A stretch of DNA of 64,000 nt from JBCBAP01 sp038532435 (GTDB taxonomy: Bacteria; Pseudomonadota; Alphaproteobacteria; Rhodobacterales; Rhodobacteraceae): assembly GCA_038532435.1 (NCBI GenBank), contig JBCBAP010000005.1, positions 1 through 64,000 of the forward strand. The letters are read 5' to 3'. Below, piece by piece: positions 17,269-26,311 of this stretch. Every line of letters begins with the position of its first letter. The stretch's first letter is position 1. The notes beneath the pieces are model-generated. The model ran no database searches, was not told the DNA's origin, and saw only the letters and a list, made by a program, of their open reading frames with translations. The position numbers and the translations under genes were made by a program.

Positions 17269-18429
17269 ATGCCGAACATCGGATTGAGGCTTTACGGTCT
17301 GGATTGCTTCACGGCGACCGGATCGAGCACGCAGCTGAGCGAGCTGGGGGAGACGAATTCCGTCGCACATGCGGAGAGCGGCGACGTCTTCACCTTCGAC
17401 GCAAGCGCGGGCACCACCTATGGCATCGTCATCGACGAGGACCCGAGCGAGAGCGGGAGCCGCAGCGGCAACACCACGTTCGGCGAGGCCAACGGGACGG
17501 ACGAGACGCTCGCGGTGGGCTTCACACTCACCTCCCCCTTCATTGAGGCGCAGAGCAGCACGTCATCCGCTCCACCCATCGATCCGAACACGGGCGGGTT
17601 GACCTTCCCCGCAGGCACGACGGCGCACACGCTTCACTACATCGATTTCAACGGCGATGATGGGAACAGCTACCGGCTCTATGCGGTCAATTTCGGCAGC
17701 GACGGGTTCAGTTCGAACGACACCCACGGGTTTCTGTGGGACGGGGGTCCGCCGCCCAACGGCACGGAGCTGACCTATGCGGGCGAGGGCAACGCGGCCT
17801 CCACGCCGTTTCCCTACTGTTTCTGCGCGGGGACCATGATCGCGGTTCCCGGCGGCGCGCGGGCGGTGGAAAGCCTTGTGCCAGGATCGATCGTGATGAC
17901 CGATGCAGGGCCCGCACCGGTGCGTTGGACCGGGGTTTACCGGTTCGACGCGGACGACGTGGCGGCGGACCCACGGCTCCGCCCGGTGCGCATCTCCCGC
18001 GCGCTTTCGCCGACGATGACGGGAGACCTCAGGCTCTCCCAGCAGCATCGCGTTCTGGTCACCGGATCGGATGTCTCGCTCCTGTTCGGGATCGAACGGG
18101 CGCTCTGCCCTGCCCGGGCGCTGGTCGACGGAGACCTTGTCGCGGTGGAGAGCGAGCCGCAGCCGGTCGCGTACCATCACATTCTGCTCGATCGTCACGC
18201 GGTGGTGTTCGCAAACGGTCTGGGGGCGGAGACGCTGCTGCCTTCCCTTGGCGCGAAACTGCGCGGCGAAGATCGCGGCAGCGTGGCCTTTCACCGGAGC
18301 GAGGGCACCCCGCCTTCCCCGGCGATCCTGCCGGTGCTGCGGATGCAGGAAGGGTGCGCGCTGACCCGGTGGCGGAGCGCCTCCGTCCCTGCACCTTCGT
18401 TCGAGACGCACACGCACATCACCGCCTGA
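17269..18429 (+). CDS. Hint-domain protein (Hedgehog/intein-like)
   Basis: 386 residues; GGGGAGGAG precedes the ATG. Residues 1-180 are Gly/Ser/Thr/Asp-rich without known motifs. The Hint domain starts at about residue 184 with CFCAGTMIAVPGGARAVESL (the block A cysteine) and continues with VMTDAGPAPVRWTG and LRLSQQHRVLV (block B-like histidine). The end lacks the HN that closes a splicing intein, so N-terminal autoprocessing rather than splicing is expected. Such Hint_2 proteins are abundant in roseobacters and often secreted, but their role is unknown. It is inserted between two methyl-transfer genes of opposite strand. Confidence 0.85.
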   Translation: MPNIGLRLYGLDCFTATGSSTQLSELGETNSVAHAESGDVFTFDASAGTTYGIVIDEDPSESGSRSGNTTFGEANGTDETLAVGFTLTSPFIEAQSSTSSAPPIDPNTGGLTFPAGTTAHTLHYIDFNGDDGNSYRLYAVNFGSDGFSSNDTHGFLWDGGPPPNGTELTYAGEGNAASTPFPYCFCAGTMIAVPGGARAVESLVPGSIVMTDAGPAPVRWTGVYRFDADDVAADPRLRPVRISRALSPTMTGDLRLSQQHRVLVTGSDVSLLFGIERALCPARALVDGDLVAVESEPQPVAYHHILLDRHAVVFANGLGAETLLPSLGAKLRGEDRGSVAFHRSEGTPPSPAILPVLRMQEGCALTRWRSASVPAPSFETHTHITA

Positions 18430-18964
18430 GGACACCTCGGGTCAGACATGTGCCATCGAGGGAGGGTGCGGGCCTCCGGCAATGACGAGGGTCTTGGCAC
18501 AATTGCACTTCACCGCGTCCTCGGTTCACCGGAGAGGGCAAGCCGCCTCATTGGCTCGAGCGAGGCGACGACAGGTGCTCGAGGATGCCCGCGTCGCAGT
18601 CTCCTCAGCCTTCTAGCCTTGGAAGATGCCCCCGGCGTGTGGTGCAGGACGGACCGCGGAGCGCGTCTTCGATCCGGCTTGCGTGGCGTGACAGCGGCGA
18701 CTGAGTGCACATCGGCGGTGTTCGGGCGCCACTGGATCCGGTCACTCGGCCGACCCACGGTTGCGAAGCGACGTGCCGGTCCAGTGTGCGAGGCCAGGTG
18801 TCAGCGATGGGTGAGACGTGGTCCCAGCGCACCGGTGCGCTAGGGTAAATGGGTGTTCCAAGAGGAAAAGAAGCCAAGACGGTCGCGGCGAGCAAGCGCA
18901 CCAATCCTGTCAGCATCCAACGTTGCGCGGGAGCAGCCCGCGATCTGCGTTATGACTTCTGGCG
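18430..18964. other. 535-bp region without a convincing gene
   Basis: Both flanking genes end here (convergent). Open frames exist on both strands, but none has good codon use, a ribosome site or a recognised family. One minus-strand frame (18605-18916) begins with a hydrophobic run but then becomes compositionally random. No tRNA, terminator with T-run or long repeat was seen. It may be a decayed gene or an RNA-coding region. Confidence 0.5.
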
Positions 18965-19978
18965 TCAGCCCCGGCGGCGGCGGCGTTCCCGGCGCGCGGG
19001 CGCGTCGGTGCCGGAGGTCACGCCGTCGCTGGGGGAGGAGAAGCCGCCGAGCGCTGCCTCGATCCGGTCGAGGCCCGGCTTCGGACCCGGGGGCGTCGTC
19101 TCGAGCGCGCGGCGCATAGCCGTGAGGTGATCGGGCTGGGTGCCGCAGCAGCCGCCGATGATCCGCGCCCCGCAGTCCCGGGCGAGCACCGCATACTCTG
19201 CCATCAGGTCAGGTGTGCCGTCATAGTGGATGTGGCCGTCGACGAACTTCGGAATGCCCGCATTGCCCTTGGCGATCATCGGCAGGGTCGCAGCGTCGGT
19301 CATCCCTAGCATGGTCCGCAACAGGTCGGAGGCACCGACCCCGCAGTTCGCCCCGAACGCGATCGGGGGGTGTTCGAACGATCCGGCGACCTGCGCGAGA
19401 CCGGCGGACGTGACGCCCATCATGGTGCGACCGGCGGTGTCGAAGCTCATGGTCACGCACCAGGGGGCGTTGAGCCGGGCCATCGCCTCCGCCGCCGCGC
19501 GCAACTCCTCCTCCGCAGACAGGGTTTCGAGCCAGAGCACGTCCGCCCCGCCCTCGAGCAGCCCCGCACCCGCCTCCTCGAACATCTCAACGGCGGAGGC
19601 GTGGGAAAGCGCGCCGATGGGTTCCATGATTTCTCCGGTCGGGCCCATGGAGCCCGCCACGACCACCGGACGGCCGGAGGCGTCCACCGCCTCCCGCGCG
19701 ATCTCCGCGGCGATGCGGTTGAGCTCGCGCACCCGGTCCTGCGCGTCGTGCAGCTTCAGCCGGGCGGCGTTGCCGCCGAAAGAATTGGTGAGAAAGAGGT
19801 CGGAGCCGGCGTCGATCGCCCCCTGGTAGAGCGCGCGGATCTTCTCCGGCTCCTCCACGTTCCAGAGCTCTGGCGCGTCGCCGGACATGAGGCCCATGTT
19901 GAACAGGTTGGTTCCCGTCGCGCCGTCGGCGAGCAGCCAGTCCCGCCGGTCGAGGAGCATGGTCAGGGCATTGGTCAT
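18965..19978 (-). CDS. bmt: homocysteine S-methyltransferase family protein (betaine-homocysteine type)
   Basis: 337 residues; ATG at 19976-19978 preceded by GGAGA. The barrel begins LLADGATGTNLFNMGL and continues with DLFLTNSFGGNA and VAGSMGPTGEIMEP. Zinc ligands are in GANCGVG and GGCCGTQPDH, as in BHMT/MetH-type enzymes. The reaction is transfer of a methyl group to homocysteine, giving methionine; the donor is probably glycine betaine or the nearby corrinoid protein. The C-terminal tail ends in an Arg run (RRERRRRRG). Together with the corrinoid and DUF1638 genes it forms a recurrent Rhodobacterales set. Confidence 0.9.
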   Translation of the reverse strand: MTNALTMLLDRRDWLLADGATGTNLFNMGLMSGDAPELWNVEEPEKIRALYQGAIDAGSDLFLTNSFGGNAARLKLHDAQDRVRELNRIAAEIAREAVDASGRPVVVAGSMGPTGEIMEPIGALSHASAVEMFEEAGAGLLEGGADVLWLETLSAEEELRAAAEAMARLNAPWCVTMSFDTAGRTMMGVTSAGLAQVAGSFEHPPIAFGANCGVGASDLLRTMLGMTDAATLPMIAKGNAGIPKFVDGHIHYDGTPDLMAEYAVLARDCGARIIGGCCGTQPDHLTAMRRALETTPPGPKPGLDRIEAALGGFSSPSDGVTSGTDAPARRERRRRRG

Positions 19979-19994
19979 GTGCAGTCTCCGTCGG

Positions 19995-20411
19995 TCAGGC
20001 CGCGCGGGCGGCATCTGCCACCTGCCGGACCCGGGCAATCATGGCGCGCAGGCCGTTGGACCGTTGCGCCGAAAGGTGCTGGTCGAGGCCAAGGCGGGCA
20101 AACTCCGCCTGCGCATCGATGGCACCCACCTCCTCCAGCGTCCTGCCCGAATAGAGCAGCCGCAAAAGCGCGATCAGGCCGCGCACGATCATCGCGTCGC
20201 TGTCCCCGTCGAAATAGAGCCGGTCATCCTCGATCCGCGGCACGAGCCAGACCTGGGAGGCGCAGCCGTCGACCTTCGTCGCCGGGCTCCGCAACGCGTC
20301 GTCGAGCGGCGTCATCGCGCGCCCCATGTCAATAACGGTCGCGTAGCGGTCTTCCCAATCGTCGAGGAATTCGAAGGTCTCGACCACCTCTTCGAAGGTT
20401 TCGTCGGCCAT
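19995..20411 (-). CDS. sufE: cysteine desulfuration protein SufE
   Basis: 138 residues. SufE pattern: FEFLDDWEDRYATVIDMG, then KVDGCASQVWL with the sulfur-accepting cysteine, then DSDAMIVRGLIALLRLLYSG. It takes persulfide from SufS and passes it to SufB for iron-sulfur assembly. It precedes bmt by 16 bases on the same strand, so they may share a transcript. Confidence 0.95.
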   Translation of the reverse strand: MADETFEEVVETFEFLDDWEDRYATVIDMGRAMTPLDDALRSPATKVDGCASQVWLVPRIEDDRLYFDGDSDAMIVRGLIALLRLLYSGRTLEEVGAIDAQAEFARLGLDQHLSAQRSNGLRAMIARVRQVADAARAA

Positions 20412-20499
20412 GGATATCTCATTTCGTGTGACGGTTGCGTGCGGTCTAACGGAGTGCCCGGGGGCCGTCCACCCCCCATGGTGCCGCGGACCGCTCCCG

Positions 20500-21174
20500 T
20501 CAGTGATGGGAGGGGAGCCGCTCTTCCAACCGTCCGAGAAGCTCCTCCCACCCCGTCAGCCGCCGCTCCCGCGGACGGCGCAGCAGGAGAACCGGCAGGC
20601 CCAACTGCCGGGCGGCTGCGAGCTTGGGGAAAGCCCCCTGCCCGCCCGCATCATGGGCAACGAGCGCGCCGATGCGAAGCCGCGTGAGCAACCTTCGCTC
20701 CTCATCAACGGGGAACGGCCCCGCGCCGGGCACGGCGGTGACCCAGGGGTGGCGAGGATGGGGCAGCACGCTGCGCACCCGAAGGAACACCCGGCAGGGC
20801 GGCGCGGTCATCAGCGGCCCGCTCTTGTCCCGCCCGGCGGTGACGAAGGCCCGCGCAACACCGAGCCGCCGGAGCACCACCGCCGCGTGCCGCGCGTCGG
20901 CGACGCGATGCCAGCAGTCCTGCGCGCTCTGCCGCCAGCCGGGGCGCGTCCAGTGCAGGACATCGGGGCATTCCCGCTCCAGTGCGTCGCGACCCGCAGC
21001 ATCGAAGGGATGCAGGGCGCTCACCGTGATCGTGCCGGGAGCGACCCGCAGCCGCTCCCCCCAGGGCACCGCATCGACCGGAACCTGCAACCGGTGCGCA
21101 ATCCGGTTGGCAAGCTCCGGCCCTTCGGCGATGGTGAAGCAGACGCGCAGCCGGATTTGACCCATTTCCCTCAT
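20500..21174 (-). CDS. divergent CobK-like (precorrin-6A reductase) protein
   Basis: About 224 residues (ATG at 21174; another in-frame ATG at 21165). The C-terminal half matches CobK: VLHWTRPGWRQ, VARAFVTAGRDK, then GPFPVDEERRLLTRLRIGALVAHDAGGQGAFPKLAAARQLGLPVLLLRRP. However the N-terminus reads RVCFTIAEGPELANRIAHRL where CobK normally has the LLLGGTxEA dinucleotide-binding loop. It could be a divergent reductase or a repurposed paralogue. It stands alone, away from other cob genes, and is divergent from the lipoprotein gene. Confidence 0.68.
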   Translation of the reverse strand: MREMGQIRLRVCFTIAEGPELANRIAHRLQVPVDAVPWGERLRVAPGTITVSALHPFDAAGRDALERECPDVLHWTRPGWRQSAQDCWHRVADARHAAVVLRRLGVARAFVTAGRDKSGPLMTAPPCRVFLRVRSVLPHPRHPWVTAVPGAGPFPVDEERRLLTRLRIGALVAHDAGGQGAFPKLAAARQLGLPVLLLRRPRERRLTGWEELLGRLEERLPSHH

Positions 21175-21223
21175 CCCGCCGGTCCTATAGGCTCCGCCGA
21201 AAAACGCAACGAAAGGGATCACC

Positions 21224-21625
21224 ATGGTCCAGAACCGTCGAGCCGGCCTCATTTTTTTGACCCTCGTGATGGGACTTGCGAGCTGCTCCGACCAGGCAGG
21301 GCAAGAGGGATCCACGCCCGCGCAGGCCGTGACGCTCGACCGGGTCGCGCGGCTGGAGCTCGGCACGACCAACTCGGGTCGCATGCTCATCGTCCACGCC
21401 CGTCACAGTGGCGGCGCCTGCACGACGCCGGTTCTGGAAGGACCCGAGATCGCCGGGGAAACGGCGACCTTCACCCCACGCGCGATCTGCGCCGGAACCG
21501 GACCGAACAGGCAGTTCGTTCTGGCGACGCTCATCGAGGATACCGCGCTCGGCGAGGTGACGACCTTCATCGTCAACAGCGGCGCGGGTGCGATGATGAT
21601 TTCGCGGGAGGAGACGGGCGGCTGA
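21224..21625 (+). CDS. small lipoprotein of unknown function
   Basis: 133 residues. Signal with lipobox: NRRAGLIFLTLVMGLASC, so Cys21 is lipidated. AAAGGGA lies upstream of the ATG. The mature part has two more cysteines (GACTTPV and AICAGTG) that could form a disulfide, and is otherwise strand-rich. No family recognised. It converges with rnd, whose stop lies 7 bases away. Confidence 0.8.
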   Translation: MVQNRRAGLIFLTLVMGLASCSDQAGQEGSTPAQAVTLDRVARLELGTTNSGRMLIVHARHSGGACTTPVLEGPEIAGETATFTPRAICAGTGPNRQFVLATLIEDTALGEVTTFIVNSGAGAMMISREETGG

Positions 21626-21632
21626 GGGGTCC

Positions 21633-22793
21633 TCAGACCCGGCTGATGCGGACCCGCCCGTTTTTCACGCTCAGCGCGATGTCGCCCTGAATGAGATCGA
21701 GCGCGTCGCTGCCGAAGATCTCCCGCCGCCAGCCGGACAGCACGGACAGGTCCGCCTCCGGCGAGAGGGCGAGCTCCTCGAGGTCTGCGCTGGTCGCGAT
21801 CAGCTTCTGCGCCACGCCGGCCTTTTCGGACTGCGCCTTCAGCAGAACCTTCAGCAGGTCCATGAGCGCGGGGCTCGGCGCTGCGCGGTTGGCGGGCGCG
21901 TCGGCGACCGGATACTCCTCCGGCGGGCAGTCGAGCCCCTCCTTGACCGCGGCAAGAATATCTTCCGCAGTTTTGCCGCGGCGCGCTTCCCGCAGCAGCA
22001 GGCGGGATTTGCTCAGCGCCTCCAGCGTCGTGGGCCGGTTCGATGCCACCTCGAGCAGCGCGTCATCCTTGATCAGACGGTTGCGCGGCACATCCCTGGT
22101 CTGCGCCTCACGCTCCCGCCACGCGGCGAGGGCGCGAGCCACGGCGAGAAACTTTCCGGAGGTGGTGCGGGTCTTCAGCCGCCGCCAGGCCTCCGAAGGT
22201 TCCACATAGTAGGTCTCGGGGGAGGTGAGCACGCCCAGCTCCTCCCGCACCCAGGAGGTGCGCCCGTTCTTTTCAAGCTGGTCAATCAGCGACTCGTAGA
22301 TGTCCCGCAGGAACGTCACATCGGCGATGGCGTACTTCTTCTGCTTGTCGGACAGGGGACGCTGGGACCAGTCGGTGAAACGGGAGGATTTGTCGAGCGA
22401 TGCCTTGGCAATGCGTCGGACGAGGGTCTCATAGCCCACCTGCTCCCCGAACCCGCAGACCATCGCGGCGACCTGCGTGTCGAAGAGCGGATCGGGGATG
22501 ACCTGCCCCATCTGATAGAAGATCTCGACGTCCTGACGGGCGGCGTGGAAGACCTTCACGACCGTGCTGTCCCGCAGAAGCGCGTAGAGCGGCTCAAGGT
22601 CGATCCCCTCCGCCAGCACATCCACGAGGACCGCGTCATCCTCTCCCCGCCCGGGAAGCGCCATCTGCACCAGGCAGAGCTGCGCATAATAGGTGCGCTC
22701 CCGCAGGAATTCGGTGTCGATGGTTACATAGTCTTCGCCGCGCGCCCGGTCGCAGAACTGCGCCAGAGCGTCAGTTGTCGTAATCTCTTGCAT
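21633..22793 (-). CDS. rnd: ribonuclease D
   Basis: 386 residues. DEDD exonuclease motifs: VTIDTEFLRERTYYAQLCLVQ (motif I), VFHAARQDVEIFYQMG (II) and YAIADVTFLRDIYESL (III, with Y and D). A first HRDC domain follows (about 210-290) and a second helical region leads to the C-terminus. It trims the 3' ends of tRNA and other stable RNA. Start ATG at 22793. Confidence 0.96.
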   Translation of the reverse strand: MQEITTTDALAQFCDRARGEDYVTIDTEFLRERTYYAQLCLVQMALPGRGEDDAVLVDVLAEGIDLEPLYALLRDSTVVKVFHAARQDVEIFYQMGQVIPDPLFDTQVAAMVCGFGEQVGYETLVRRIAKASLDKSSRFTDWSQRPLSDKQKKYAIADVTFLRDIYESLIDQLEKNGRTSWVREELGVLTSPETYYVEPSEAWRRLKTRTTSGKFLAVARALAAWREREAQTRDVPRNRLIKDDALLEVASNRPTTLEALSKSRLLLREARRGKTAEDILAAVKEGLDCPPEEYPVADAPANRAAPSPALMDLLKVLLKAQSEKAGVAQKLIATSADLEELALSPEADLSVLSGWRREIFGSDALDLIQGDIALSVKNGRVRISRV

Positions 22794-22909
22794 TCAGCGT
22801 GCCCCAAGTGCCCCCACGTCAGTCGTATTGCACATTTGTGTCAGACAATACAAATCCCGGTTGTTGTGCAGTCAGCATATAAAGGAGACCGGAATAAGGC
22901 GCTGAAAGG

Positions 22910-22924
22910 TTAAGCAACGGTAAA
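22910..22924. promoter_or_regulatory. CtrA-like motif TTAA-N7-TAAA
   Basis: TTAA at 22910-22913, seven bases, TAAA at 22921-22924. One mismatch from the alphaproteobacterial CtrA consensus TTAA-N7-TTAA. It lies in the 218-base gap between the hybrid kinase and rnd, upstream of rnd. In high-GC DNA a near match is notable, but it is a short motif. Confidence 0.25.
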
Positions 22925-23011
22925 CGCGTTATAAATCTTTGGAAAGAGATGCTTTTCGGGCACAAATTGACGTTGCGGAGATCGCAGCCCGTACCCGCGC
23001 GTCGATGCCGC

Positions 23012-25585
23012 TCAGACCTTGGTCAGACCAGAGATATCAGCAAGTGCAACGCTCGTTTCCTGCGCTGCGTCGGTGACCTCCGGCCGGACGGCGGTCATGC
23101 CGTCGAAGCTTCCCGCGGTCTCCAGCCGTGCGAGCACGCCCTGCAGCTTCGTCGCGCCAAAGACGGCGGCTGAACCGGCGAGCCGGTGGGCCGAGGTTGC
23201 CCAGCGTTCCTCGTCCACCGCATCCATCTCCTCCAGCTCCTCCATGAACTGGGAGAGCTCATCAAGGAACCGGGCGACCACGTCGCCGATCACGCCGTCG
23301 CCCACCTGCTCGCGCAGTTCGAAGAACTGTTCGATGTCGATGGGACCGGCGGAAAGTCCGACCGGGGGTGCGCTGCTCGCCACATCGTTGATCACCGCGG
23401 ACAGCCTATCATAGCGGATCGGCTTCACGACGCAGCTGTCCATCCCGGCCTCGAAGAGCTTGTGCTGGGTCTCCGGCCCCGCATGGGCGGTGAGGCCGAT
23501 GATCCGGGTGCCCGCGTTGGGGCCGCTGCCGTTGCGGATCCGGCGGGTGGCCTCGATCCCGTCCATGTTGGGCATGCTCACATCCATGAGAATAAGGTCG
23601 TAGGCGCTCTCGGCGCTCTTGCGCACGCCCTGCGCGCCATCGACGGCCTCCTCATGCTGGACGCCGATCGCCTCTAGCATCTCATGGAGGACGAGCCGAT
23701 TGGTCTCGTTATCCTCGACGACCAGCACGCGGAAGGCACCGGTAACCTCCGGCGGCGGCGTGTCGGAGCGGGGCTTCTGCGTGGTTGCCGTCTCGATCCG
23801 CAGCGGGGTCGTGAAGTAGAACCGGCTGCCCGATCCCGGGAAGCTCTCCACCGCGATCTTCCCGCCCATCAGCGAGACGAGCTGACGGCAGATGGCCAGG
23901 CCCAGCCCGGTGCCGCCACTCTTCCGGTCGAAGCCCGCGTCGAGGGTGACGAACTCGTCAAACACCCGACGCTGGTGATCCTCCGGAATGCCGATGCCGT
24001 CGTCGGTGACGTCGAAACAGAGCGTCACCCGCTCCTCCGTCCGGGTCTGCACCTCCACGGTGATGGCGATGGAGCCGTGTTCGGTGAACTTGATCGCATT
24101 GCTGACGAGGTTCGAGAGTACCTGCCGGATCCGGTTCGGGTCACCGATCATCCGGTCGGGCACATCCTCCGCGATGTCTGCGGTGAGGGTGTTGTTGCGC
24201 CCCTCCGCGGCACCGCGGTTCTCGAACACCACATCCTTGAGAAGAACGGTGAGGCTGAAACCCTTGGACGCAAGCTTCATCCGCCCGTCCTGCACCTGCG
24301 TGAGGTCGAGCACGTCGCCCACATGGTGCAGCAGCACCTCACCGGAGCGGGTCGCCGCCTTGACATACTCGGACTGCTTCGTCGTGAGGCCGGTGCCGCG
24401 CAGCAGGTCGAGCATGCCGAGGATCCCGTTGAGCGGTGTGCGCATCTCGTGGCTCATGATTGCGAGGAACTTCGACTTCGCCCGGTCCGCCTCCCGCGCC
24501 GCATCGCGGGCGGTGGTCAGGACCCGCGCCGCGGCGACCCGTTCCGAGATGTCCCGCACATAGGCGATGAAGATGGTCGATGACTGCCTCTCCACCGCGG
24601 TGATGGAGATCTCGATGGGAAATTCTTCGCCGGACTTGCGCAGGGCCGTCATCTCCTTGCGGCCCTGATCCACGAGGTGCCTTTGCCCGGTCTTCAGAAA
24701 ACGGGTCATGCCCGCCTTGTGCGCCTCCCGATGGTGGAGGGGCACGATCGACTGCTCCATGGGCCGGCCGATGATCTCTTCCGGCGTGTAGCCGAAGACC
24801 TGGGTGGCCGCATCGTTGAAGGAGACCACCCTGCCCGCCTCATCCGCCACGATGATCGGATCGATGGAGGATGCGACCGTCGAGGACATAAGACGCTCGG
24901 TTTGCCGGATCTCCGCATCCTGGGCAGCGACACGAGCCATCTGCCGAGTGAGGATGGTGATCGCGCTCATCAGCGCGATGATCAGGAACCCCGCAACCGC
25001 ACCGGTCAGGATGGTCTGGTCGTAGATCTCCTTGCGCCGCGCCTCGGCCAGCAGGGCAAAGTGCGTGATGCCGTCGAGGGCAAGCGCGCGCACCGTCGGC
25101 CGCAGCGCCGACAGATCCTCGCGCATGGTAGGAATGCGCGTGTAGAGAGCGCCGTCCGGTCCGTCGATCGCGTCCACATGGCGGGCGAGGAAGGCGTTCA
25201 GCTCATCGAGCGTGGGCTCGGTCCCCTCCAGGGCGCGGAGGACCTGGCCGAGGCGCCCGCTCTCGAGCACCTCCACCCGGCTGTAGAAGATATCGAAGCG
25301 CTGGCGCACACTCTCCAGCAGCGGGCGGGGCGACAGGGTCGCCTCCACGAGCACCGCCTCGAACCGGCCAAGCTCCACCTCGATCTGGGACAGCACCCAC
25401 TGGGCATTGTCCCCCGGTTCGGATTGCAGCTCGTCGATCTGGTTGGAGAGGTTGTAGCCCAGCACGATCAACGTGAAGAGCAGCGCCCCGATGCCGAACA
25501 CGGCCAGGGCGACACGCCGAAGCCGGTGTCCGCCAAACGAGGCCTGTGGATCTACACGCAGCCGCGGATCGGGGTCATTGGTCAA
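23012..25585 (-). CDS. membrane hybrid histidine kinase with PAS, receiver and Hpt domains
   Basis: 857 residues. Two transmembrane segments (about 24-44 and 190-212) flank a periplasmic helical sensor. A PAS domain follows (about 235-345; DPIIVADEAGRVVSFNDAATQVFGYTPEEIIGR). The HisKA phosphoacceptor His379 is in SHEMRTPLNGILG. HATPase boxes are NLVSNAIKF, DDGIGIPE and GGTGLGLAI. A receiver has Asp668 in LILMDVSMPNMDG, and an Hpt domain has His800 in SAHRLAGSAAVFG. It is a complete four-step phosphorelay in one protein. It overlaps the periplasmic molybdopterin-fold protein gene by 11 bases; the divergent LuxR-type regulator is a likely final target. Confidence 0.93.
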   Translation of the reverse strand: MTNDPDPRLRVDPQASFGGHRLRRVALAVFGIGALLFTLIVLGYNLSNQIDELQSEPGDNAQWVLSQIEVELGRFEAVLVEATLSPRPLLESVRQRFDIFYSRVEVLESGRLGQVLRALEGTEPTLDELNAFLARHVDAIDGPDGALYTRIPTMREDLSALRPTVRALALDGITHFALLAEARRKEIYDQTILTGAVAGFLIIALMSAITILTRQMARVAAQDAEIRQTERLMSSTVASSIDPIIVADEAGRVVSFNDAATQVFGYTPEEIIGRPMEQSIVPLHHREAHKAGMTRFLKTGQRHLVDQGRKEMTALRKSGEEFPIEISITAVERQSSTIFIAYVRDISERVAAARVLTTARDAAREADRAKSKFLAIMSHEMRTPLNGILGMLDLLRGTGLTTKQSEYVKAATRSGEVLLHHVGDVLDLTQVQDGRMKLASKGFSLTVLLKDVVFENRGAAEGRNNTLTADIAEDVPDRMIGDPNRIRQVLSNLVSNAIKFTEHGSIAITVEVQTRTEERVTLCFDVTDDGIGIPEDHQRRVFDEFVTLDAGFDRKSGGTGLGLAICRQLVSLMGGKIAVESFPGSGSRFYFTTPLRIETATTQKPRSDTPPPEVTGAFRVLVVEDNETNRLVLHEMLEAIGVQHEEAVDGAQGVRKSAESAYDLILMDVSMPNMDGIEATRRIRNGSGPNAGTRIIGLTAHAGPETQHKLFEAGMDSCVVKPIRYDRLSAVINDVASSAPPVGLSAGPIDIEQFFELREQVGDGVIGDVVARFLDELSQFMEELEEMDAVDEERWATSAHRLAGSAAVFGATKLQGVLARLETAGSFDGMTAVRPEVTDAAQETSVALADISGLTKV

Positions 25586-26126
25586 GGATCTCTATCCGGT
25601 CGAGTTGCCATATGCTGCGGGCATATATCGTCTCTGTACGATATTCTGCCCGAGAATCATAGGGATACACGATCCAGATAGGTCCCTTGGAGCGCTTTGA
25701 CAGCGTCTTTTCGTTCAGGCGGGTGGCCAGGATCGGTCCACCCTCCACAGCATCGGAAAACGGGATGGTCACGGAGTAATCATTGAGGGCCGTCGCTCGG
25801 ATGTGCGTCCCCTCTGTCTGTAGTGCGTCCAGCAGAGTTTTTAGCGACACGCCTCGAAAGGTGTTTACTCCCTCAGTCCATATTGTGGAGGTCTCTACCG
25901 TCTGTTGCGGCAGTTTCTCCAACATGGCGCGATCAAACCGCGCCATCCCGTCCCCGTTCGTGACGCCCAGCACGCCACGTACAGTCAGAAGAACCTCATC
26001 GGCCGGCGCGGGCAATGGTTCTGCAGATGCGCCTTGCGACGCCATCCCCAGCAGCAGAACCGTCGCCACGCCCTGTCGGATCTGCCGACCGAGTGTCTTG
26101 ACGATGTGGCCTGTCCCAATCCACAT
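25575..26126 (-). CDS. periplasmic oxidoreductase-molybdopterin-fold protein lacking the cofactor cysteine
   Basis: 183 residues; ATG at 26124-26126 with AAGGAGA seven bases upstream. Signal peptide ends near MASQGASA. The fold is that of the SUOX/YedY molybdopterin-binding domain: VLLTVRGVLGVTN, TFRGVSLKTLLDAL, LNDYSVTIPFSDA, GPIWIVYPYDS and SIWQLDRIEI. The Mo-ligand cysteine expected before the GV...RGV segment is absent, and the whole protein has no cysteine. It therefore should not be a Mo enzyme. Overlap with the kinase gene suggests a periplasmic sensory partner (inference). Confidence 0.78.
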   Translation of the reverse strand: MWIGTGHIVKTLGRQIRQGVATVLLLGMASQGASAEPLPAPADEVLLTVRGVLGVTNGDGMARFDRAMLEKLPQQTVETSTIWTEGVNTFRGVSLKTLLDALQTEGTHIRATALNDYSVTIPFSDAVEGGPILATRLNEKTLSKRSKGPIWIVYPYDSRAEYRTETIYARSIWQLDRIEILDQ

Positions 26127-26311
26127 CGAGAGGTCTCCTTCCAACACGTCCTGATATCTAGCAGATCCTTTCCGCGAGGTTTTTGTTGCATTCGCATAAT
26201 GAGACTATACTGAAGTATAGGTTTTCGCCGCTAAGCCAGGTTCTGACCGTCGTCCCGGCACAGCCAACGCACGGTGACGTAAGGGAAAGCCGTTCTGGAG
26301 GAGCGTTCATT

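Noticed and set aside
18605..18916. Minus-strand frame with a hydrophobic start in the 18.4-19.0 kb gap
   Set aside because: After about 25 residues the composition is random, there is no ribosome site, and no family is recognised.
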